From positions 29,919,932 through 29,983,931 of the forward strand of contig OY743183.1 of NCBI GenBank assembly GCA_963555705.1: a DNA stretch of 64,000 bases. The letters run 5' to 3'. The DNA comes from Ligustrum vulgare. Lineage: Eukaryota; Streptophyta; Magnoliopsida; Lamiales; Oleaceae. The notes under the pieces were generated by a model, which did not search any database, was not told the origin of the DNA, and saw only the letters and a list, made by a program, of their open reading frames with translations. The position numbers and the translations under genes are program-made. Below, in pieces: positions 1 through 10,000 of the stretch. The stretch's first letter is position 1; every line of letters starts with the position of its first letter.

Positions 1-379
1 ATCGATATGTTGAGGATATTGTTTATTTTGAGTAGTTTGCACTTATCTTTTGATTTCACACCCTTGGTTTCTTTACTACTTTTACTCGGAATTTCTCTCA
101 TTCTCTTAAGAAATTCCGGATTCTCTTCGTATTTCTTCTTAGTAATATGAAAAGTTTCATTTGGATCTAAAGTAGGAATCTTCTTTCGAAAAAGCTAACT
201 TTCATTTTTGGGCTCCTAACAATCTTTTTAGGATTGGGAGAGTCACCAGGATCTTGAACAACAAAAAAATCACAGCAGAGGATCCATGAGATTTTTAAAA
301 AGAGGATAAATTGGAATAAAACGTTTTCTGGGGTACATAAAATGGTTTTTCCCTCGTACGTAACGTGTTTGAATCCTTC

Positions 380-397
380 AAGAGAGAGAGAGAGAGA
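380..397. repeat. (GA)n microsatellite inside a satellite unit
   Basis: An alternating A/G run sits between GAATCCTTC and CTAGG. Only the longer (about 670-bp) satellite unit type has it. Plain units read GAATCCTTGAAAAGAGAG at the same place. Equivalent tracts recur once per three-unit repeat, for example near 4452-4469, 6439-6455 and 8430-8447, and their length differs by a few bases between copies. The tract accounts for part of the length difference between unit types. Confidence 0.85.
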
Positions 398-656
398 CTA
401 GGTAAAATATTCTCTTCAATTCCAAAATATTCACACCAATTTTGAAACCATTTTGGAAAACGTTTTTTACACGATTGAAGGAAGAGGATAAACCAGGAAT
501 GAACAAGATGTCTATAGAAGAAAATATTAAACAAAGCATCTTCGTAATCCAAGCAATTGAAATGAGAAGAGAAATCTTCACCGTTTGAAAGATTCATCAT
601 TTTCTCGAGCTAAGGGTATTGTCCCGAGTTTTCAAATGACAACAAAAAGGAAAATT

Positions 657-823
657 GACATTTTGATAAGATGTTTTAGAGAAGAAAACATTAGAAAAAG
701 CATCTTGGTAATCCAAGTAATTGAAATGAGGAGAGAAATATTCACCCTTTGAAAGGTTCATCTTTTTCTCGAGCTAAGGGTATTGTTCCCGATCTGCAAA
801 TGACAACAAAAAGGCAAACTGAC
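657..823. repeat. Internally deleted satellite unit
   Basis: The unit begins with GACATTTT and then jumps directly to GATAAGATGT, a sequence that normally lies about 500 bp further into the unit (after AAACCTT). It finishes with the normal GGCAAACTGAC tail. The two break ends share TTGA, so a deletion at short homology is the simplest explanation. Its tail supplies the target site of the composite retroelement. Confidence 0.8.
819..823. other. Left target-site duplication (CTGAC)
   Basis: CTGAC here is repeated exactly at 2738-2742. Removing 824-2742 restores an uninterrupted satellite junction (GGCAAACTGACATTTTTG), identical to empty sites elsewhere in the array, for example at 44433 and 47708. 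Five bases is the usual duplication length for Ty3/gypsy integrases. Confidence 0.9.
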
Positions 824-1172
824 TGATGAGAACCCGGTAGGGGGTCCTCGTCGTAGCTCGCGAAATAACGCTTGAAAAGTTTCGAATCCAGGGTGGAATG
901 GACGATAACACTACAACCCGAGCCTCACGACGTAAGAACCATGGGTATATTAAACCCAAGACCCGTTACGATGCGGAAACAAGAACCGTAATGGTTTGAA
1001 CGCCACAAAGGATGCCCAGGCCTTTGATAAGTTCGATTTGTTGAACGCCACAAATATCCCACAATATTTGATAAGTTCGAAGTTTGTTCAATTTCAGAAC
1101 AATGTTGAGAAAACACTCAATATAATATTCATTCATCAAAAATATTCTGTTTTTACATTGAATGGAAAAGCA

Positions 1173-1180
1173 TATAAATA
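1173..1180 (-). promoter_or_regulatory. TATA box of the left LTR arm
   Basis: The minus strand reads GCCTATTTATATGC. The corresponding position in the right arm reads GCCTATAAATATGG, and the same block is present in the LTR at 62066-62073. Conservation in all three LTR copies, followed by an ATTCAATGTAAAAACA-like stretch 20-30 bases downstream, fits the U3/R junction. The arm would drive transcription leftward, out into the satellite. Confidence 0.55.
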
Positions 1181-1350
1181 GGCAAAATAAAACTTAATCG
1201 CTAACTGACTCTGAATAGAATTCTAATTAGGCTAAAATACCTAAAATAACTAAAATACCAAAATAACCTAAATTATCAAAAATAATTAAAACCAAAAATA
1301 ACCAACTAAACCCTAGCCGCAAAACAAGGCCCAAAAACGTGTTACTTGAA

Positions 1351-1496
1351 TTACGGCCGTAACAATTGTCTTTACGGCCGTAATAGTCTCTCGGATCAAA
1401 ATGTGGTTTAGTTTGTTACGGCCGTGAGAATTTTGATTACGGCCGTAAGTCTTCTTCTTCATTTACGGCCGTGAGATGATATGTTTACGGCCGTAA
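1351..1496. repeat. Spaced ACGGCCGT palindromes in U3 (left arm)
   Basis: Six copies of the palindrome ACGGCCGT, mostly within TTACGGCCGTAA or TTACGGCCGTGA, start at 1353, 1374, 1418, 1439, 1465 and 1487. Spacings are 21, 44, 21, 26 and 22 bp. The intervening sequence is not conserved, so the motif rather than a whole minisatellite unit seems to be kept. It lies upstream of the TATA box in LTR orientation, where U3 enhancers sit. The function is unknown. Confidence 0.85.
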
Positions 1497-1511
1497 AGGC
1501 CTTTCCATGCA

Positions 1512-2066
1512 AAAAGTACACTTTTTAAAATGCTTAAGGATAGGTTATGTTCTGCACCGGTTTTAGCTTTACCTAACCTTAACCAAACCTTTGAGATTGA
1601 ATGTGATGCATCATGAATAGGTATTGGAGCTGTTCTTATGCAGGAAAAAAGACCGATTGCATTTTTCAGTGAAAAGCAGAGTGGGGCAGTCTTGAATTAT
1701 CCTACCTACGACAAGGAGCTTTATGCTCTTGTTCGTGCCTTGGAAACATGGCAGCACTATCTGTGGCCAAAGGAATTCGTTATACACACTGACCACGAGT
1801 CACTGAAACACCTCAAGGGGCAAGGTAAGCTAAACAAAAGACACGCCCGTTGGATGGAACTCATTGAGACCTTTCCATATGTCATTCGCTATAAGCAAGG
1901 TAAGGAGAATGTGGTAGCAGATGCCCTTTCTCGCAGGTTTGTTCTCTTAACTTCTTTAAATGCGAAGTTGCTTGGGTTCGAATATATTAAAGGTATGTAT
2001 GCTAGGAGCCAAAGTTATTGCAATGCATTTGGATCAAGGAAGAACAAGAAATTGGGCAGCAGCTGA
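1512..2066 (+). pseudogene. Ty3/gypsy RT C-terminus and RNase H fragment, with a nonsense codon
   Basis: This is a fragment of a retrotransposon pol gene. RNase H degrades the RNA strand of the RNA/DNA hybrid during reverse transcription. The frame is readable from about 1524 ([17 protein letters not shown], end of the RT connection). ECDAS at 1602-1613 supplies the first catalytic Asp. A TGA at 1614-1616 follows immediately, where a glycine is usual. Downstream the frame is open from 1617 to the stop at 2064-2066, with the second acidic residue in DKELYAL, the third in HTDHES and the fourth in [17 protein letters not shown] marks the start of the linker to integrase, after which similarity fades. 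RT palm, integrase and chromodomain are absent. The plain ATG at 1638 lies inside the domain and is not a true start. The four acidic residues are intact, so decay is limited to truncation and one stop. Clade is chromovirus-like, CRM possible. Confidence 0.9.
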
Positions 2067-2069
2067 GTC

Positions 2070-2329
2070 ACGGCCGTAAAGACTGAAATCACGGCCGCAA
2101 CGGATTCACGGCCGTAAAGCCAAAATTACGGCCGTAACACTACAATGGCGAAATTATGTAGAAGAGGACTTACGGCTGTAACCCACATCTTCACGGCCGT
2201 AAAGAGTTTGGTAGCTTTTAATTCAGAATGTTGAATACGGCCGTAAAGGGTATTGTCACGGACGTAACAAATGTTTTCAATTTTAATCCGTAGCTTGCTT
2301 ACGGCCGTAAACTCATAAGTCACGGCCGT
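2070..2329. repeat. Spaced ACGGCCGT palindromes in U3 (right arm)
   Basis: Ten sites start at 2070, 2091, 2108, 2128, 2172, 2193, 2237, 2258, 2301 and 2322. Seven are exact. Three differ by one base (ACGGCCGC at 2091, ACGGCTGT at 2172, ACGGACGT at 2258). From 2128 onward the spacing alternates 44, 21, 44, 21, 43, 21, so pairs of sites recur every 65 bp. Sequence between sites is variable. The array sits immediately upstream of the LTR promoter. Confidence 0.9.
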
Positions 2330-2416
2330 AACTTAGGTTCCGAATTTTAAGACAATGTTAGGCGTTTAGTTTATTTTGCAATTCTAGTTTATTTAGGTTT
2401 CTTTATTTTGTTAGCC

Positions 2417-2424
2417 TATAAATA
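2417..2424 (+). promoter_or_regulatory. TATA box of the right LTR arm
   Basis: TATAAATA lies in GCCTATAAATATGG and is followed at about 30 bp by a plausible start region, TTCAACATTGTAAAGACAC. The arrangement is typical of plant LTR promoters. Transcription from here would run rightward into the satellite at 2738. Confidence 0.65.
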
Positions 2425-2737
2425 TGGCTTTATTCAACATTGTAAAGACACAACTTTTTATCTTGAGATTAACGATATTGAAGGTGAGATATTCCCTTAT
2501 ATTTCCTTCGTGTTCTCGTCGAACAAATTGAACTTATCAAAGGATTTGACAACCTTTGTGGAATTCCCCCTTTGTGGTTCTTATCTCCGCATCGTAACGG
2601 GTTTTGGGTTTAATATACCCATTGTTCTTGCATCGTGAGGTCGGGGTTGCGTTGTTACCGTCTATTATCTTGGATTTTAGAGCTTTCCGGCGTTTAATTC
2701 CGCGTGTTCTTGGTGATCCCCGTATCGGATCACATCA

Positions 2738-2742
2738 CTGAC
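2738..2742. other. Right target-site duplication (CTGAC)
   Basis: Exact partner of 819-823. It also forms the first bases of the next satellite unit (GACATTTTTGAAAAATCG), so the insertion cut within a few bases of the conventional unit boundary used here. Confidence 0.9.
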
Positions 2743-4057
2743 ATTTTTGAAAAATCGATATGTTGAGGATATTGTTTATTTTGAGTAGTTTGCACTTATC
2801 TTTTGATTTCACACCCTTGGTTTCTTTACTACTTTTACTCGGAATTTCTCTCATTCTCTTAAGAAATTCCGGATTCTCTTCGTATTTCTTCTTAGTAATA
2901 TGAAAAGTTTCATTTGGATCTAAAGTAGGAATCTTCTTTCGAAAAAGCTAACTTTTATTTTTGGGCTCCTAACAATCTTTTTAGGATTGGGAGAGTCACC
3001 AGGATCTTGAACAACAAAAAAATCACAGCAGAGGATCCATGAGATTTTTAAAAAGAGGATAAATTGGAATAAAACGTTCTCTTGGGTACATAAAATGGTT
3101 TTTCCCTCGTACGTAACGTGTTTGAATCCTTCAAGAGAGAGAGAGAGACTAGGTAAAATATTCTCTTCAATTCCAAAATATTCACACCAATTTTGAAACC
3201 ATTTTGGAAAACATTTTTTACACGATTGAAGGAAGCGGATAAACCAGGAATGAACAAGATTTCTATAGAAGAAAATATTAAACAAAGCATCTTCGTAATC
3301 CAAGCAATTGAAATGAGAAGAGAAATCTTCACCGTTTGAAAGATTCATCATTTTCTCGAGCTAAGGGTATTGTCCCGAGTTTTCAAATGACAACAAAAAG
3401 GAAAATTGACATTTTTGAAAAATCAATTTGTTGAGGAGTTTATTTTGAGTAGGTTGCAGTTATCTTTTGATTTCGCTCCCTTGGTTTCTTTACTACTTTT
3501 ACTCGAAATTTCTCTCTTTCTCTTAAGAAATTCCGGATTCTCTTCATATTTATTCTTAATAGTATGAAAAGTTTCATTTGGACCTAAAGTAGGAATCTCC
3601 TTTCGAAAAAGCTAACGTTCATTTCTAAACTCGTAACAATCTTTTTAGGATTGGGAGAGTCACCAGGATTTTGAACAACAAAAAAGTCACAGCAAAGGAT
3701 CCATGAGACTTTAAAATTGAGGATACATTGGAATAAAACGTTTTCTTGGGCACATAAAATGGTTTCTCCGTCGTTCGTAAAGTTTTTGAATCCTTGAAAA
3801 GAGATAGGTTAAATATTCTCTTCAATTCCAAAATATTCAGACCAATTTTGAAACTATTTTGGAAAATTATTTTAACATGATTGAAGGAACAGGATAAACC
3901 TTGATAAGATGTCTAAAGAAGAAAACATTAGAAAAAGCATCTTGGTAATCCAAGTAATTGAAATGAGGAGAGAAATATTCACCCTTTGAAAGGTTCATCT
4001 TTTTCTCGAGCTAAGGGTATTGTCCCCGGTCTGCAAATGACAACAAAAAGGCAAACA
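2740..4057. repeat. Two left-flank units (older variants)
   Basis: The unit at 2740-3407 has the CGATATG head and (GA)n tract and shares CTTCGTATTTCTTCTTAG and CACACCCTTGG with the unit at 1-656, unlike the corresponding units of the homogenised block. The unit at 3408-4057 is 650 bp because it lacks ATATTG-like bases near its head (GAGGAGTTTATT) and has the CCTTGATAAG short form near its tail. It otherwise resembles the third unit of the 1986-bp repeat that follows. Confidence 0.85.
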
Positions 4058-7000
4058 GACATTTTTGAAAAATCGATATGTTGAGGATATTGTTTATTTT
4101 GAGTAGTTTGCACTTATCTTTTGATTTCACTCCCTTGGTTTCTTTACTACTTTTACTCGGAATTTCTCTCATTCTCTTAAGAAATTCCGGATTCTCTTCA
4201 TATTTCTTCTTAGTAATATGAAAAGTTTCATTTGGACCTAAAGTAGGAATCTCCTTTCGAAAAAGCTAACTTTCATTTTTGGGCTCTTAACAATCTTTTT
4301 AGGATTGGGAGAGTCACCAGGATCCTTAACAACAAAAAAATCACAGCAGAGGATCCATGAGATTTTTAAAAAGAGGATAAATTGGAATAAAACGATTTCT
4401 TGGGTACATAAAATGGTTTTTCCCTCGTACGTAACGTGTTTGAATCCTTCAAGAGAGAGAGAGAGAGAGTAGGTAAAATATTCTCTTCAATTCCAAAATA
4501 TTCACACCAATTTTGAAACCATTTTGGAAAACTTTTTTTACACGATTGAAGGAAGAGGATAAACCAGAAATGAACAAGATGTCTATAGAAGAAAATATTA
4601 AACAAAGCATCTTCGTAATCCAACCAATTGAAATGAGAAGAGAAATCTTCACCGTTTGAAAGATTCATCATTTTCTCGAGCTAAGGGTATTGTCCCGAGT
4701 TTTCAAATGACAACAAAAAGGAAAATTGATATTTTTGAAAAATCAATTTGTTTAGGATATTGTTTATTTTGAGTAGCTTGCAGTTATCTTTTCATTTCGC
4801 TCCCTTGGTTTCTTTACTACTTTTACTCGAAATTTCTCTCTTTCTCTTAAGAAATTCCGGATTCTCTTCATATTTATTCTTAACAGTACGAAAAGTTTCA
4901 TTTGGATCTAAAGTAGGAATCTCCTTTCGAAAAAGCTAACTTTCATTTCTAAACTCGTAACAATCTTTTTAGGATTGGGAGAGTCACCAGGATTTGGAAC
5001 AACAAAAAAGTCACAGCAGAGGATCCATGAGACTTTAAAAATGAGGATACATTAGAATAAAACGTTTTCTTGGGTACATAAAATGGTTTCTCCCTCGTTC
5101 GTAAAGTTTTTGAATCCTTGAAAAGAGAGACTAGGTTAAATATTCACTTCAATTCCAAAATATTCAGACCAATTTTGAAACTATTTTGGAAAATTATTTT
5201 AACATGATTGAAGGAACAGGATAAACCAGGAATGCATAAGATGTCTATGGAAGGAAATGTTAAACAAAGCATCTTCGTAATCAAGGCAATTGAAATGAGA
5301 AGATAAATCTTCACCGTTTGAAAGATTCAGCATTTTCTCTAGCTAAGGGTATTGTCCCGAGTTTTCAAATGACAACAAAAAGGAAAATTGACATTTTTGA
5401 AAAATCAATTTGTTCAGGATATTGTTTGTTTTGAGTAGGTTGCAGTTATCTTTTGATTTCGCTCCCTTGGTTTCTTTACTACTTTTACTCGAAATTTCTC
5501 TCTTTCTCTTAAGAAATTCCGGATTCTCTTCATATTTATTCTTAATAGTATGAAAAGTTTCATTTGGACCTAAAGTAGGAATCTCCTTTCGAAAAAGCTA
5601 ACGTTCATTTCTAAACTCGTAACAATCTTTTTAGGATTGGGAGAGTCACCAGGATTTTGAACAACAAAAAAGTCACAGCAAAGGATCCATGAGACTTTAA
5701 AATTGAGGATACATTGGAATAAAACGTTTTCTTGGGCACATAAAATGGTTTCTCCGTCGTTCGTAAAGTTTTTGAATCCTTGAAAAGAGATAGGTTAAAT
5801 ATTCTCTTCAATTCCAAAATATTCAGACCAATTTTGAAACTATTTTGGAAAATTATTTTAACATGATTGAAGGAACAGGATAAACCTTGATAAGATGTCT
5901 AAAGAAGAAAACATTAGAAAAAGCATCTTGGTAATCCAAGTAATTGAAATGAGGAGAGAAATATTCACCCTTTGAAAGGTTCATCTTTTTCTCGAGCTAA
6001 GGGTATTGTCCCCGGTCTGCAAATGACAACAAAAAGGCAAACAGACATTTTTGAAAAATCGATATGTTGAGGATATTGTTTATTTTGAGTAGTTTGCACT
6101 TATCTTTTGATTTCACTCCCTTGGTTTCTTTACTACTTTTACTCGGAATTTCTCTCATTCTCTTAAGAAATTCCGGATTCTCTTCATATTTCTTCTTAGT
6201 AATATGAAAAGTTTCATTTGGACCTAAAGTAGGAATCTCCTTTCGAAAAAGCTAACTTTCATTTTTGGGCTCTTAACAATCTTTTTAGGATTGGGAGAGT
6301 CACCAGGATCCTTAACAACAAAAAAATCACAGCAGAGGATCCATGAGATTTTTAAAAAGAGGATAAATTGGAATAAAACGATTTCTTGGGTACATAAAAT
6401 GGTTTTTCCCTCGTACGTAACGTGTTTGAATCCTTCAAGAGAGAGAGAGAGAGAGTAGGTAAAATATTCTCTTCAATTCCAAAATATTCACACCAATTTT
6501 GAAACCATTTTGGAAAACTTTTTTTACACGATTGAAGGAAGAGGATAAACCAGAAATGAACAAGATGTCTATAGAAGAAAATATTAAACAAAGCATCTTC
6601 GTAATCCAACCAATTGAAATGAGAAGAGAAATCTTCACCGTTTGAAAGATTCATCATTTTCTCGAGCTAAGGGTATTGTCCCGAGTTTTCAAATGACAAC
6701 AAAAAGGAAAATTGATATTTTTGAAAAATCAATTTGTTTAGGATATTGTTTATTTTGAGTAGCTTGCAGTTATCTTTTCATTTCGCTCCCTTGGTTTCTT
6801 TACTACTTTTACTCGAAATTTCTCTCTTTCTCTTAAGAAATTCCGGATTCTCTTCATATTTATTCTTAACAGTACGAAAAGTTTCATTTGGATCTAAAGT
6901 AGGAATCTCCTTTCGAAAAAGCTAACTTTCATTTCTAAACTCGTAACAATCTTTTTAGGATTGGGAGAGTCACCAGGATTTGGAACAACAAAAAAGTCAC

Positions 7001-10000
7001 AGCAGAGGATCCATGAGACTTTAAAAATGAGGATACATTAGAATAAAACGTTTTCTTGGGTACATAAAATGGTTTTTCCCTCGTACGTAACGTGTTTGAA
7101 TCCTTCAAGAGAGAGAGAGAGACTAGGTTAAATATTCACTTCAATTCCAAAATATTCAGACCAATTTTGAAACTATTTTGGAAAATTATTTTAACATGAT
7201 TGAAGGAACAGGATAAACCAGGAATGCATAAGATGTCTATGGAAGGAAATGTTAAACAAAGCATCTTCGTAATCAAGGCAATTGAAATGAGAAGATAAAT
7301 CTTCACCGTTTGAAAGATTCAGCATTTTCTCTAGCTAAGGGTATTGTCCCGAGTTTTCAAATGACAACAAAAAGGAAAATTGACATTTTTGAAAAATCAA
7401 TTTGTTCAGGATATTGTTTGTTTTGAGTAGGTTGCAGTTATCTTTTGATTTCGCTCCCTTGGTTTCTTTACTACTTTTACTCGAAATTTCTCTCTTTCTC
7501 TTAAGAAATTCCGGATTCTCTTCATATTTATTCTTAATAGTATGAAAAGTTTCATTTGGACCTAAAGTAGGAATCTCCTTTCGAAAAAGCTAACGTTCAT
7601 TTCTAAACTCGTAACAATCTTTTTAGGATTGGGAGAGTCACCAGGATTTTGAACAACAAAAAAGTCACAGCAAAGGATCCATGAGACTTTAAAATTGAGG
7701 ATACATTGGAATAAAACGTTTTCTTGGGCACATAAAATGGTTTCTCCGTCGTTCGTAAAGTTTTTGAATCCTTGAAAAGAGATAGGTTAAATATTCTCTT
7801 CAATTCCAAAATATTCAGACCAATTTTGAAACTATTTTGGAAAATTATTTTAACATGATTGAAGGAACAGGATAAACCTTGATAAGATGTCTAAAGAAGA
7901 AAACATTAGAAAAAGCATCTTGGTAATCCAAGTAATTGAAATGAGGAGAGAAATATTCACCCTTTGAAAGGTTCATCTTTTTCTCGAGCTAAGGGTATTG
8001 TCCCCGGTCTGCAAATGACAACAAAAAGGCAAACAGACATTTTTGAAAAATCGATATGTTGAGGATATTGTTTATTTTGAGTAGTTTGCACTTATCTTTT
8101 GATTTCACTCCCTTGGTTTCTTTACTACTTTTACTCGGAATTTCTCTCATTCTCTTAAGAAATTCCGGATTCTCTTCATATTTCTTCTTAGTAATATGAA
8201 AAGTTTCATTTGGACCTAAAGTAGGAATCTCCTTTCGAAAAAGCTAACTTTCATTTTTGGGCTCTTAACAATCTTTTTAGGATTGGGAGAGTCACCAGGA
8301 TCCTTAACAACAAAAAAATCACAGCAGAGGACCCATGAGATTTTTAAAAAGAGGATAAATTGGAATAAAACGATTTCTTGGGTACATAAAATGGTTTTTC
8401 CCTCGTACGTAACGTGTTTGAATCCTTCAAGAGAGAGAGAGAGAGAGTAGGTAAAATATTCTCTTCAATTCCAAAATATTCACACCAATTTTGAAACCAT
8501 TTTGGAAAACTTTTTTTACACGATTGAAGGAAGAGGATAAACCAGAAATGAACAAGATGTCTATAGAAGAAAATATTAAACAAAGCATCTTCGTAATCCA
8601 ACCAATTGAAATGAGAAGAGAAATCTTCACCGTTTGAAAGATTCATCATTTTCTCGAGCTAAGGGTATTGTCCCGAGTTTTCAAATGACAACAAAAAGGA
8701 AAATTGATATTTTTGAAAAATCAATTTGTTTAGGATATTGTTTATTTTGAGTAGCTTGCAGTTATCTTTTCATTTCGCTCCCTTGGTTTCTTTACTACTT
8801 TTACTCGAAATTTCTCTCTTTCTCTTAAGAAATTCCGGATTCTCTTCATATTTATTCTTAACAGTACGAAAAGTTTCATTTGGATCTAAAGTAGGAATCT
8901 CCTTTCGAAAAAGCTAACTTTCATTTCTAAACTCGTAACAATCTTTTTAGGATTGGGAGAGTCACCAGGATTTGGAACAACAAAAAAGTCACAGCAGAGG
9001 ATCCATGAGACTTTAAAAATGAGGATACATTAGAATAAAACGTTTTCTTGGGTACATAAAATGGTTTCTCCCTCGTTCGTAAAGTTTTTGAATCCTTGAA
9101 AAGAGAGACTAGGTTAAATATTCACTTCAATTCCAAAATATTCAGACCAATTTTGAAACTATTTTGGAAAATTATTTTAACATGATTGAAGGAACAGGAT
9201 AAACCAGGAATGCATAAGATGTCTATGGAAGGAAATGTTAAACAAAGCATCTTCGTAATCAAGGCAATTGAAATGAGAAGATAAATCTTCACCGTTTGAA
9301 AGATTCAGCATTTTCTCTAGCTAAGGGTATTGTCCCGAGTTTTCAAATGACAACAAAAAGGAAAATTGACATTTTTGAAAAATCAATTTGTTCAGGATAT
9401 TGTTTGTTTTGAGTAGGTTGCAGTTATCTTTTGATTTCGCTCCCTTGGTTTCTTTACTACTTTTACTCGAAATTTCTCTCTTTCTCTTAAGAAATTCCGG
9501 ATTCTCTTCATATTTATTCTTAATAGTATGAAAAGTTTCATTTGGACCTAAAGTAGGAATCTCCTTTCGAAAAAGCTAACGTTCATTTCTAAACTCGTAA
9601 CAATCTTTTTAGGATTGGGAGAGTCACCAGGATTTTGAACAACAAAAAAGTCACAGCAAAGGATCCATGAGACTTTAAAATTGAGGATACATTGGAATAA
9701 AACGTTTTCTTGGGCACATAAAATGGTTTCTCCGTCGTTCGTAAAGTTTTTGAATCCTTGAAAAGAGATAGGTTAAATATTCTCTTCAATTCCAAAATAT
9801 TCAGACCAATTTTGAAACTATTTTGGAAAATTATTTTAACATGATTGAAGGAACAGGATAAACCTTGATAAGATGTCTAAAGAAGAAAACATTAGAAAAA
9901 GCATCTTGGTAATCCAAGTAATTGAAATGAGGAGAGAAATATTCACCCTTTGAAAGGTTCATCTTTTTCTCGAGCTAAGGGTATTGTCCCCGGTCTGCAA

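Larger units (their letters stand above)
1..823. repeat. Left segment of the 662-bp satellite array
   Basis: This is the same satellite that fills 2738-61716. The first base lies about 15 bases inside a unit with the AAATCGATATG head. That unit runs to 656 and carries a (GA)n tract at about 380-397. A second, strongly shortened unit follows (657-823), and then the retroelement begins. The flanking satellite rejoins in phase after the insertion at 2738, so the array is continuous through this point and extends beyond the left edge of the window. Short open frames on both strands are by-products of the AT-rich repeat. Confidence 0.95.
824..1500 (-). mobile_element. Left arm: partial LTR (family A), minus orientation
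   Basis: This arm matches the LTR at 61717-62493 closely from its U5 end inward: TGATGAGAACCC, then GGGGGTCCTCGTCGTAGCTC, then shared sequence through the TATA box and into U3. Orientation comes from the right-hand copy, where the polypurine tract lies upstream on the minus strand. Here the U5 end is at 824 and U3 runs toward 1500. The U3 beginning (TGATGTGATCCG) is absent: the sequence passes from the ACGGCCGT repeats into coding sequence near 1500. The inner limit is therefore approximate. Confidence 0.85.
824..2737. mobile_element. Composite LTR-derived element with inverted LTR arms
   Basis: The element is 1914 bp, begins TGATG and ends CATCA, and has a 5-bp target duplication on both sides. 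It is not a normal LTR element because its terminal repeats are inverted. The left arm is the reverse complement of the U5 end of an LTR, and the right arm is the U5 end of a related LTR in forward orientation. A stretch of about 65 bases (923-987) is the reverse complement of 2576-2640 with about six mismatches by hand count. A fragment of RT/RNase H lies between the arms. Primer-binding site, gag, protease, integrase and polypurine tract are missing. It looks like one integrated unit that joined two 3' halves head to head. An alternative is a nested insertion followed by deletion, but the exact target duplication argues for a single event. Confidence 0.85.
2067..2737 (+). mobile_element. Right arm: partial LTR (family B), plus orientation
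   Basis: The arm holds U3 with ten ACGGCCGT-type motifs (2070-2329), a TATA box at 2417-2424, an R-like segment (CATTGTAAAGACACAAC) and U5 ending in CGGATCACATCA. It is homologous to the left arm and to the LTR at 61717-62493, best in the block 2576-2640, but clearly more diverged, so it is a sister family. The final 12 bases are the reverse complement of the U3 start of the right-hand LTR (TGATGTGATCCG), as expected if both LTR ends share the integrase recognition sequence. The U3 start itself is missing; coding sequence abuts the U3 repeats at about 2066. Confidence 0.85.

Noticed and set aside
2070..2329. CRISPR-like array of short repeats with spacers.
   Set aside because: The repeat is only an 8-12 bp palindrome inside an LTR U3, spacers are irregular, the host is a plant, and no cas genes are present.
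2408..2638. Small open frames within the LTRs (for example 2408-2638, 996-1181, 61889-62074, 62125-62370).
   Set aside because: They lie over TATA, R and U5 sequence, differ between LTR copies and match no family. They are incidental.
824..2737. A DNA transposon with long terminal inverted repeats.
   Set aside because: The arms are LTR U5-R-U3 sequences with TATA boxes, TG...CA ends and a 5-bp duplication, and the core is RNase H of a retrotransposon. No transposase is seen.
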